11,538 nt of DNA, from the NCBI GenBank assembly GCA_900557675.1, contig USTO01000017.1:1-11538 (forward strand), in the 5' to 3' direction. The notes below the pieces were generated by a model. It was not told the origin of the DNA, did no database searches, and was given only the letters and a program-made list of their open reading frames with translations. The translations under genes and the position numbers were made by a program. This DNA comes from an uncultured Mollicutes bacterium. Its GTDB lineage: Bacteria; Bacillota_I; Bacilli_A; RF39; UBA660. Shown piece after piece: positions 7,002 to 11,538 of the stretch. How positions within the stretch are numbered: position 1 is the first letter of the stretch; every line of letters begins with the position of its first letter.

Positions 7002-7265
7002 ATGAAATCTGAAAATGCTAAGAAAAGCAGTGTTAAAAAGGATGTAAAAAAAGTTTCTAAAAAAGAAACTAAACCTAAGAATAAAGCAAATGCTAAGAAG
7101 GATGGCTTTTTTAAGGAAGTTATTTCTGAGTTAAAGAAAGTAAAGTGGCCTGATAAGAAGTATATGGTTAAGTATTCTGTTGCTACTTTTGTTACTATTA
7201 TTATATGTTCTTTATATTTTTATTTAATTACAGTAGTGTTTGCACTTTTGAAGGAGCTTAGATAA
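7002..7265 (+). CDS. secE: Preprotein translocase subunit SecE
   Basis: SecE is the single-helix stabilising subunit of the SecYEG channel. The protein is 87 aa. It has a lysine-rich, probably disordered N-terminus (1-34), then the conserved amphipathic segment FFKEVISELKKVKWPD (about 35-50), then one membrane helix at about 58-82. This is the short single-helix form usual in Gram-positives. GAGGTGG (6992-6998) precedes the ATG by 3 nt. It is followed 1 nt later by nusG, the common SecE-NusG pairing. The rpmG gene that precedes secE in B. subtilis is absent here. Confidence 0.95.
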   Translation: MKSENAKKSSVKKDVKKVSKKETKPKNKANAKKDGFFKEVISELKKVKWPDKKYMVKYSVATFVTIIICSLYFYLITVVFALLKELR

Positions 7266-7266
7266 T

Positions 7267-7800
7267 ATGGATAAGAAGTGGTATGTTGTAAATACGTATT
7301 CTGGGCATGAGAAAAAGGTTCAAGAAAAGCTTTTGATGCGTGCTAGTTCTATGAATATGGAAGATTATATTTTTAGGGTTATTGTTCCTGAACAAACTGA
7401 GGTTGAGGTAAAAGATGGTGTAACTAAGGAGAAGGTTAAGAAGTTATTTCCTGGTTATGTTCTTGTTGAAATGGTTATGACTGATGAGGCTTGGTTTGTT
7501 GTTCGTAATACCCCTGGTGTTACTGGATTTATTGGATCAAGTGGTAAGGGTGCTAAACCTACGCCTTTACAACCTTATGAAGTTGATAAGATACTTAATA
7601 ATATGGGTATGAGTAGGTTAGAGGTTTCTTCTGATCTTAAAGAGGGAGAAGTTGTTAAGATTACTTCTGGACCTTTTTCTGGTATGGAAGGAAAGGTTTC
7701 TTCTTTGGATTTAGAGAATCAACAAATTATTGTTTTGGTTGATTTGTTTGGACAAGAAACTGAGGTTGAGGCTTCTATTTCGCAAATTGAAAAGGCATAG
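7267..7800 (+). CDS. nusG: Transcription termination/antitermination factor NusG
   Basis: NusG binds RNA polymerase at the clamp and modulates pausing, termination and coupling to the ribosome. The 177-aa protein has an N-terminal NGN domain (WYVVNTYSGHEKKV at 5-18, LFPGYVLVEM at 60-69, VRNTPGVTGFIG at 79-90). Its C-terminal KOW domain spans about 124-176, with GPFSGMEGKV at 135-144. Length and motifs are standard, with no insertion. AAGGAG (7251-7256) lies inside the end of secE, 10 nt before the ATG. No terminator is visible before the rplK promoter, so read-through into the ribosomal genes is possible. Confidence 0.97.
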   Translation: MDKKWYVVNTYSGHEKKVQEKLLMRASSMNMEDYIFRVIVPEQTEVEVKDGVTKEKVKKLFPGYVLVEMVMTDEAWFVVRNTPGVTGFIGSSGKGAKPTPLQPYEVDKILNNMGMSRLEVSSDLKEGEVVKITSGPFSGMEGKVSSLDLENQQIIVLVDLFGQETEVEASISQIEKA

Positions 7801-7802
7801 AC

Positions 7803-7831
7803 TTGCATTTTTTTGGGAATAGTGCTATTAT
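7803..7831 (+). promoter_or_regulatory. Sigma-A-type promoter for rplK-rplA
   Basis: The -35 TTGCAT (7803-7808) and -10 TATTAT (7826-7831) have a 17-nt spacer, and TG at 7823-7824 extends the -10. The start near 7838 gives a leader of about 115 nt that carries the L1-site-like structure before rplK. Confidence 0.7.
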
Positions 7832-7875
7832 TTAATACGTTTATGTATATTTAGTTTTAAATATATGTATATAAA

Positions 7876-7926
7876 TTTAAGTGGGAGGCAAAGCGGAGCT
7901 ATTATTACCACTCGCGAAAACTTAAA
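7876..7926 (+). promoter_or_regulatory. Ribosomal protein L1 binding-site-like leader before rplK
   Basis: GTGGGAGG (7881-7888) and TACCAC (7906-7911) pair as GUGG/CCAC around a purine-rich internal loop. This resembles the L1 site of 23S rRNA and of L11-L1 operon leaders. An outer A/T helix, TTTAA (7876-7880) with TTAAA (7922-7926), closes it across an asymmetric TCGCGAAAA loop. L1 protein is known to repress its own operon through such leaders. The shared GTGGGAGG ... GCTA ... TACCAC pattern before rplA supports the assignment. Confidence 0.65.
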
Positions 7927-7937
7927 AAAACTAGAAA

Positions 7938-7942
7938 AGGAG
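7938..7942 (+). promoter_or_regulatory. Ribosome binding site fixing the rplK start
   Basis: AGGAG (part of AAAAGGAG) lies 10 nt before GTG 7953 but only 1 nt before GTG 7944. This selects the downstream GTG. Confidence 0.7.
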
Positions 7943-7952
7943 AGTGTTTTTC

Positions 7953-8378
7953 GTGAATAAAGAAGTTGTTAAAGTAATTAAATTACAAATTGAAGCAGGA
8001 AAAGCTACACCAGCACCACCAGTTGGTACTGTTCTTGGTCCTGCAGGAATTAATTTAGGGGAATTTTGTACAAAATATAATGATGCAACTAGAGAACAAA
8101 TGGGTAATGTTTTACCTGTTGAGATTTCAATTTATGATGATCGTTCATTTGATTTTGTGATTAAGACTCCACCTGCTGCATTTTTAATTAAGAAATATGC
8201 TAAGGTTAAGAAGGGATCTAGTAAAGGATCTAAGGAAATTGTTGGTAGTCTTACTAATGAACAACTTAAAGAAATTGCAGAAACTAAATTACCAGATTTA
8301 AATGCTTATACTGTAGAAGAAGCTATGGAAAGCATACGTGGTACTGCAAAGAACATGGGAATTGAAATTAAAGATTAA
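7953..8378 (+). CDS. rplK: 50S ribosomal protein L11
   Basis: L11 forms the GTPase-associated stalk base on 23S rRNA with L10. From GTG 7953 the protein is 141 aa, the normal family length, beginning MNKEVVKVIKLQI. Conserved features are the proline-rich PAPPVGTVLGPAGINLGEF stretch (20-38) and PPAAFLIKKYA (71-81), with the RNA-binding C-terminal domain ending MGIEIKD. An upstream GTG at 7944 would add three residues but is too close to the ribosome binding site. Its codon use is more A-ending than in the cell-wall genes, as expected for high expression. It is followed by rplA 83 nt later in the same transcript. Confidence 0.98.
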   Translation: MNKEVVKVIKLQIEAGKATPAPPVGTVLGPAGINLGEFCTKYNDATREQMGNVLPVEISIYDDRSFDFVIKTPPAAFLIKKYAKVKKGSSKGSKEIVGSLTNEQLKEIAETKLPDLNAYTVEEAMESIRGTAKNMGIEIKD

Positions 8379-8400
8379 TAAATAATAAGATAAGATAATT

Positions 8401-8419
8401 ACATAGGTTTTACCTATGT
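8401..8419 (+). promoter_or_regulatory. Upstream competing hairpin before rplA
   Basis: ACATAGG (8401-8407) pairs perfectly with CCTATGT (8413-8419), giving 7 bp and a 5-nt loop TTTTA. The 3' arm is the same segment that forms the 5' arm of the L1-site helix. Only one of the two structures can exist at a time. With this hairpin formed, the rplA ribosome binding site is free. There is no T-run after it, so it is not a terminator. Confidence 0.6.
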
Positions 8420-8451
8420 GGGAGGTATAAATCCGCTAATACCACATAAGG
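8413..8451 (+). promoter_or_regulatory. L1 binding-site-like structure overlapping the rplA ribosome binding site
   Basis: TATGTGG (8415-8421) pairs with CCACATA (8442-8448). CC (8413-8414) with GG (8450-8451) extends it past a bulged A. The inside carries GAGG and CCGCTAATA, with a small GG/CC inner helix, the asymmetric-loop pattern of L1 sites. The outer helix takes in part of the AAGGAGG ribosome binding site (8448-8454). L1 binding would thus be expected to lower rplA translation. The motif match is strong; the regulatory effect is inferred. Confidence 0.7.
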
Positions 8452-8461
8452 AGGAAATGAA

Positions 8462-9160
8462 ATGAAAAATAGAGGAAAAAGCTATAAGGATCAAGTTTCT
8501 AAGGTAGAAAAGAGTAAGCTTTATACTAAGGATGAAGCTGTTAAGCTTGTTAAGGATATGTCTAATGTTAAATTTGATGCTACTGTTGAGGTTGCTATGA
8601 ATTTGAATTTAGATGTTAAGAAAGCTGATCAACAATTAAGAGGTGCTATTGTACTTCCTAAAGGAACTGGTAAGGATGTTCGTGTTTTAGTTGTTGCTAA
8701 AGGTGATGCTGCTAAAGATGCGAAAGAGGCTGGTGCTGATTATGTTGGAGATGCTGACATGATTGAAAAGATTCAAAAGGAAAATTGGTTTGAATTTGAT
8801 ACTGTTATCGCTACTCCAGAAATGATGCCTTTATTAGGTAGAATTGGTAAGATTTTAGGACCTAAGGGACTTATGCCAAATCCTAAGACTGGTACTGTAA
8901 CTACTAATGTTAAGCAAGCTGTTTTAGATGCTAAAGCAGGTAAACTTGAATATCGTACTGATAGTTATGGTAATGTTCATGGAATTATTGGTAAGGTTTC
9001 ATTTAGTGATGAAGATCTTATGGCTAACTTAGATGCTTTTGTAAAAACAATTATTAAGGCTAAACCTCAAACTGCTAAGGGTACATATGTTAAATCAATT
9101 AGTGTTTGTTCTACTATGAGTCCTGCAGTTAGAATAGATCAAAATAGTTTTGACAATTAA
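8462..9160 (+). CDS. rplA: 50S ribosomal protein L1
   Basis: L1 binds the mobile L1 stalk of 23S rRNA and helps release E-site tRNA. It also acts as a translational repressor of its own operon. The protein is 232 aa, normal for bacteria. The family signature [17 protein letters not shown] spans 131-147, and the domain-I RNA-binding segment [15 protein letters not shown] lies at 37-51. AAGGAGG (8448-8454) precedes the ATG by 7 nt and lies in the 3' arm of the leader helix described above. The final codons (9150-9160) contain the -35 box of the rplJ promoter, so coding and promoter functions overlap here. Confidence 0.98.
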   Translation: MKNRGKSYKDQVSKVEKSKLYTKDEAVKLVKDMSNVKFDATVEVAMNLNLDVKKADQQLRGAIVLPKGTGKDVRVLVVAKGDAAKDAKEAGADYVGDADMIEKIQKENWFEFDTVIATPEMMPLLGRIGKILGPKGLMPNPKTGTVTTNVKQAVLDAKAGKLEYRTDSYGNVHGIIGKVSFSDEDLMANLDAFVKTIIKAKPQTAKGTYVKSISVCSTMSPAVRIDQNSFDN

Positions 9161-9178
9161 TAAAAAATAGTTTATAAT
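9150..9178 (+). promoter_or_regulatory. Consensus promoter for rplJ-rplL, overlapping the rplA 3' end
   Basis: TTGACA (9150-9155) and TATAAT (9173-9178) both match consensus exactly, with a 17-nt spacer. The -35 box is within the last codons of rplA. The start would be near 9185, just before the L10 leader. It is the strongest-looking promoter in the window. Confidence 0.88.
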
Positions 9179-9187
9179 ATGGTTATC

Positions 9188-9281
9188 AAGTGCCAAAGAC
9201 AGTAGGTTGTTAGTAAATCCTACCGAGGACTTATACTTTTGTATAGAAAGAAGTCCTTTGGGCTTCTTATCTTTTGCACTT
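9188..9281 (+). ncRNA. L10 ribosomal-protein leader (cis-regulatory RNA)
   Basis: The leader before rplJ has the L10-leader layout. The closing helix pairs AAGTGC (9188-9193) with GCACTT (9276-9281), continued across one mismatch by AAAGA (9195-9199) with TCTTT (9270-9274). A second helix pairs GTAGG (9202-9206) with CCTAC (9219-9223). A third pairs AGGACTT (9226-9232) with AAGTCCT (9251-9257), capped by ATAC/GTAT. The CAAAGACAGTAGG and CCTACCGAGGAC pieces are what I recall as conserved in such leaders. In B. subtilis, L10 with L7/L12 controls rplJL through such a leader. Confidence 0.82.
9248..9275 (+). terminator. Attenuator hairpin inside the L10 leader
   Basis: AAGAAGTCC (9248-9256) pairs with GGGCTTCTT (9260-9268), 9 bp with one U-G, around a TTT loop. 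A T-rich ATCTTTT tract follows. It uses the AAGTCC segment that otherwise pairs with AGGACTT (9226-9232). The leader can therefore switch between an antiterminator-like and a terminator-like fold. Confidence 0.65.
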
Positions 9282-9310
9282 ATAAAATATATAAATAAGG
9301 AGGAAATGTT

Positions 9311-9802
9311 ATGCCTAGTACTAAGTCATTAGAACTTAAACAAGCTGTAGTGTCTGAGATTAAGGATAAGTGTAATGGTGCTAAGAGTATTGTGCTTTTT
9401 GATTATCGTGGTCTTACTGATAATCAAATTAAGGATCTTAGAATTAAGCTTAGAGAAAATGATTCTGAGTATAAAGTTTATAAAAACACTTTGCTTAAGA
9501 TTGCATTTAAGGACTTGAATATTGATTTTGATGAATATTTAACTGGTCCTACTGCTATTGCATTTTCAAATGATGATGTAGCAGCTGTTAAGGTTTTAAG
9601 TGATACTGCTAAGAAGAATGAGGCTTTAGTGTTAAAAGCAGGATATATTGAAAGTTCTGTTTGTGATAAGGCTAAACTTGATGAATTTGCTAAGATTCCA
9701 TCTCGTGAAGGATTATATACAATGCTTGCTGGTGGAATGATTGGTATTGTTAAAGATTTAAGTATTGCTCTTAATCTTTATTCTGAACAAAAAGAAAATT
9801 AA
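9311..9802 (+). CDS. rplJ: 50S ribosomal protein L10
   Basis: L10 anchors the L7/L12 dimers of the stalk to 23S rRNA beside L11. The protein is 163 aa, with the globular RNA-binding domain first: FDYRGLTDNQIKDLR near 30-44, then YKVYKNTLLKIAF near 54-66. Conserved LTGPTAIAFS follows at about 77-86. The C-terminal helix (about 133-163) that binds L7/L12 comes last. AAGGAGG (9297-9303) precedes the ATG by 7 nt. Its expression is probably controlled by its own product through the leader just upstream. It is co-transcribed with rplL 33 nt downstream. Confidence 0.98.
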   Translation: MPSTKSLELKQAVVSEIKDKCNGAKSIVLFDYRGLTDNQIKDLRIKLRENDSEYKVYKNTLLKIAFKDLNIDFDEYLTGPTAIAFSNDDVAAVKVLSDTAKKNEALVLKAGYIESSVCDKAKLDEFAKIPSREGLYTMLAGGMIGIVKDLSIALNLYSEQKEN

Positions 9803-9835
9803 TTTAATTAAAATAATAAAGGAGGAAAAGTTATT

Positions 9836-10201
9836 ATGGCAAAAATAACAAAGGAAGAATTTATTAGCTCTTTAAAAGAAATGACATTATTAGAAGTAAA
9901 GGAATTAGTTGACGCAATGAAGGAAGAATTTGGTGTTGATCCAAGTGCTGTTGCTGTTGCTGCTGCACCTGCTCAAGCTGAAGAAGCTGGACCAAGTAAG
10001 CAAACTGTAGTACTTAAGAGTGCTGGAGCTGCTAAGATTAATGTAATTAAGATTATTAGAGAAGTTACTGGTCTTGGTCTTAAAGAAGCTAAAGAAGTTG
10101 CTGATAATGGTGGTAATGTTAAGGAAAATATTCCTAGTGAAGAAGCTAATGAACTTAAAGCTAGACTTGAAGAAGCTGGCGCTGAAGTTGAACTTAAATA
10201 G
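9836..10201 (+). CDS. rplL: 50S ribosomal protein L7/L12
   Basis: L7/L12 is the multicopy stalk protein that recruits and activates translational GTPases. The 121-aa protein has the usual three parts: a dimerisation domain (about 1-33), an alanine-rich hinge (about 37-52, [15 protein letters not shown]) and the factor-binding C-terminal domain (about 55-121), which carries [20 protein letters not shown] (67-86). It ends in the typical GAEVELK. AAAGGAGG (9818-9825) lies 10 nt before the ATG. All Glu codons that I read are GAA, unlike prfB where GAG dominates. This is consistent with codon selection in a very highly expressed gene. A terminator follows. Confidence 0.98.
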   Translation: MAKITKEEFISSLKEMTLLEVKELVDAMKEEFGVDPSAVAVAAAPAQAEEAGPSKQTVVLKSAGAAKINVIKIIREVTGLGLKEAKEVADNGGNVKENIPSEEANELKARLEEAGAEVELK

Positions 10202-10217
10202 TTAATTTTACTTACTT

Positions 10218-10247
10218 AAAGCCGTTTGCATATGCACGTGGCTTTTT
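10218..10247 (+). terminator. Terminator after rplL
   Basis: AAAGCC (10218-10223) pairs with GGCTTT (10240-10245). Two wobble pairs and an inner TGC/GCA helix capped by ATAT sit above it, and the T-run is at 10243-10247. The helix is imperfect, so termination is probably partial, letting some transcription reach the methyltransferase gene. Confidence 0.75.
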
Positions 10248-10254
10248 GTGCTAT

Positions 10255-10264
10255 AAAGGGGAAG
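10255..10264 (+). promoter_or_regulatory. Ribosome binding site fixing the methyltransferase start
   Basis: The purine tract AAAGGGGAAG lies 5 nt before ATG 10270. The upstream in-frame TTG at 10246 falls in the terminator's T-run and has no such site. Confidence 0.65.
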
Positions 10265-10269
10265 ATAAA

Positions 10270-10854
10270 ATGGAACACTATTTTACCAATTCTGATGTTA
10301 AGAGTAATTTGAAGAAGATTAGTTGTAATGTTTGTGATAAGAATTTTGTTTTTAATACTGATAATGGAGTTTTTTCTAAGAGGGGACTTGATTTTGGTAG
10401 TAGGACTCTTATTATGACTCTTTTGGAGCAGGATATTACTGGTGATGTTCTTGATGTTGGATGTGGTTATGGTGCTTTGGGTATCATTTTATCTTCTTTT
10501 TTTGATATTAATGTTGATATGGTTGATGTTAATAAAAGAGCAGTGCATCTTGCTAATATGAATATTCGTTTGAATAATGTTTTGGGTGCAAATGCTTTTT
10601 GTAGTGATATATATTCTGATGTAAAAAAGAAATATGATGTTATTGTTACCAATCCACCTATTAGGGCTGGAAAAGATATTCTTTATAAATTTTTGTTTGG
10701 TGCTCGTGATTATTTGGTGTCTGGAGGTAGTTTATATTTTGTTATAAATAAGGATCAAGGTGCTAAAAGTGTTATTAAGGATCTTAGTGAATGTGCTTGT
10801 GTAGAGGTTCTTAAAAAAAATAAAGGTTTTTTTGTAATAAAGTGTGTTTTTTAA
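10270..10854 (+). CDS. RsmC-like 16S rRNA guanine-N2 methyltransferase (YbxB type)
   Basis: This is a class I SAM-dependent methyltransferase of the MTS/RsmC family, expected to modify a guanine in rRNA. The 194-residue protein begins MEHYFTNSDVKSN, close to what I recall of B. subtilis YbxB (MSEHYF...), which also sits between rplL and rpoB. The SAM-binding motif I is at 59-68 (DVLDVGCGYG), with an acidic strand end near 74-77 (VDMVDV). The NPPI catalytic motif is at 128-131, followed by RAGK. It lacks the N-terminal half of E. coli RsmC, as is usual for the Firmicute short form. There is no promoter between it and the rplL terminator, so it probably depends on read-through. The exact target base cannot be told from sequence. 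Confidence 0.9.
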   Translation: MEHYFTNSDVKSNLKKISCNVCDKNFVFNTDNGVFSKRGLDFGSRTLIMTLLEQDITGDVLDVGCGYGALGIILSSFFDINVDMVDVNKRAVHLANMNIRLNNVLGANAFCSDIYSDVKKKYDVIVTNPPIRAGKDILYKFLFGARDYLVSGGSLYFVINKDQGAKSVIKDLSECACVEVLKKNKGFFVIKCVF

Positions 10855-10884
10855 TTGACAACTTGAGTGTTTTATGGTAATAAT
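10855..10884 (+). promoter_or_regulatory. Sigma-A-type promoter for rpoB
   Basis: Perfect TTGACA (10855-10860) begins directly after the methyltransferase stop codon. The best -10 is AATAAT (10879-10884) with an 18-nt spacer; TAATAT and TATAAG further on have spacers that are too long. The start would be near 10891, giving a leader of about 60 nt. Confidence 0.65.
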
Positions 10885-10896
10885 ATAAGTTGGTTA

Positions 10897-10921
10897 TTTG
10901 TCTATTTGGTGACAAAGATTT
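10897..10921 (+). other. Weak hairpin in the rpoB leader
   Basis: TTTGTC (10897-10902) pairs with GACAAA (10911-10916) around an 8-nt loop, followed by a G and a short T-rich stretch starting at 10918. It is a possible weak attenuator at the start of the rpoB mRNA, or chance pairing in AT-rich DNA. Confidence 0.3.
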
Positions 10922-10950
10922 TTGAAAATTTGAAAGTAGGGGTGAATTTT

Positions 10951-11538
10951 GTGGCATACAAAATTATAAAATGTGGTGACCACCGCACACGTAGAAGTTT
11001 TTCCAGGATCAAGAATACTTATGAACTTACTGATTTACTAGAAATTCAAAAGAAATCGTATAATTGGTTTGTGGAAAAAGGAATTAAGGAAGTTTTTGAA
11101 GATTTATTCCCCGTAGAGAACTTTGCTGGTACATTGTCTTTGGAATTTGGAGATTATCATTTTGATGAACCAAGATATTCTATTAAGGAATGTAAGGAAA
11201 GGGAAGCTACTTTTGCTGCGCCTTTAAAGGTTGAGGTTAGGCTTTTTAATAATGAAACAGGTGAAGTAAAGGAACAAGAAATCTTTTTGGGTGATATGCC
11301 TCTTATGACTGATAGTGGTACTTTTGTTATAAATGGTGCTGAAAGAGTTATTGTGTCTCAACTTGTTAGATCTCCAAGTGTTTATTTCAATAAGGAAATA
11401 GATAAGAATGGTAGACTTCTTATTACATCTCAAATTATTCCAACTCGTGGTACTTGGCTTGAATTTGAGGCTGATGCTAGGGATATTTTATATGTAAGAA
11501 TTGATAGGACTAGAAAGGTTCCTCTTACTACTATGCTT
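10951..11538 (+). CDS. rpoB: DNA-directed RNA polymerase beta subunit, 3' end missing
   Basis: This is the catalytic beta subunit of RNA polymerase. The first 196 codons are present and the frame is open to the right edge. The N-terminus carries [10 protein letters not shown] (11-20) and [12 protein letters not shown] (29-40). The beta1-lobe motif [19 protein letters not shown] lies at 128-146, and [16 protein letters not shown] (181-196) runs off the window. The rifampicin-binding region and catalytic parts lie beyond the window. The GTG start is supported by AGGGGTG (10938-10944), 6 nt upstream. It has its own promoter after the methyltransferase gene, so beta can be made independently of L7/L12. 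Confidence 0.98.
   Translation, partial: MAYKIIKCGDHRTRRSFSRIKNTYELTDLLEIQKKSYNWFVEKGIKEVFEDLFPVENFAGTLSLEFGDYHFDEPRYSIKECKEREATFAAPLKVEVRLFNNETGEVKEQEIFLGDMPLMTDSGTFVINGAERVIVSQLVRSPSVYFNKEIDKNGRLLITSQIIPTRGTWLEFEADARDILYVRIDRTRKVPLTTML

Noticed and set aside
7944..7946. GTG 7944 as rplK start
   Set aside because: It is only 1 nt after the AGGAG site; GTG 7953 gives correct spacing and the standard 141-aa L11.
10246..10248. TTG 10246 as methyltransferase start
   Set aside because: It overlaps the terminator T-run and lacks a ribosome binding site; ATG 10270 has one.
1..11538. Mollicute-type code with TGA as Trp
   Set aside because: Trp is TGG throughout, RF2 is present and prfB ends at a TGA.
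1..11538. CRISPR array, insertion sequence, tRNA or rRNA gene
   Set aside because: No repeated spacer pattern, transposase, inverted-repeat ends or cloverleaf-like sequence was found in the gaps.

Overview
The window is very AT-rich, and every gene lies on the + strand. It is core chromosome of a low-GC Gram-positive bacterium. The gene order prfB ... ftsE-ftsX-(cell-wall hydrolase) and secE-nusG-rplK-rplA-rplJ-rplL-(RsmC-like methyltransferase)-rpoB is the Firmicutes/Bacilli pattern. The strong A/T bias, small intergenic gaps and T-rich coding strand fit an uncultured gut Bacilli or Mollicutes-related (RF39-like) lineage; that placement is inference. The genetic code looks standard. Trp is TGG, a release factor 2 gene is present, and prfB itself ends in TGA. 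I see no mobile element, CRISPR array, tRNA or rRNA, and no gene-free stretch over 300 bases.

Left part (1-6890): the 3' nine-tenths of prfB, then two adjacent YitT-family membrane proteins in the same transcription unit. An extended -10 promoter at 2802-2810 precedes a tightly packed division/cell-wall unit: ftsE and ftsX overlap by 14 nt, and ftsX overlaps by 1 nt a secreted coiled-coil M23 endopeptidase. A clear intrinsic terminator (5549-5577) closes that unit. A membrane-anchored protein with an Ig-like region and an NlpC/P60-type cysteine peptidase domain follows.

Right part (6914-11538): the transcription/translation cluster. Separate sigma-A-type promoters precede secE-nusG, rplK-rplA, rplJ-rplL and rpoB. 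Ribosomal-protein autoregulation is visible as RNA structure. L1-binding-site-like motifs precede both rplK and rplA, and the second can fold in two mutually exclusive ways. A full L10-leader-type attenuator lies between rplA and rplJ. A terminator after rplL partly insulates the methyltransferase gene (ybxB/rsmC-like) and rpoB, whose first 196 codons are in the window.

The genes are mostly well-known housekeeping genes. The parts most worth a second look are the FtsEX unit followed by two different peptidoglycan hydrolases, the diverged YitT pair lodged between prfB and ftsE, and the competing hairpins before rplA. I did not find a clearly novel multi-gene system.
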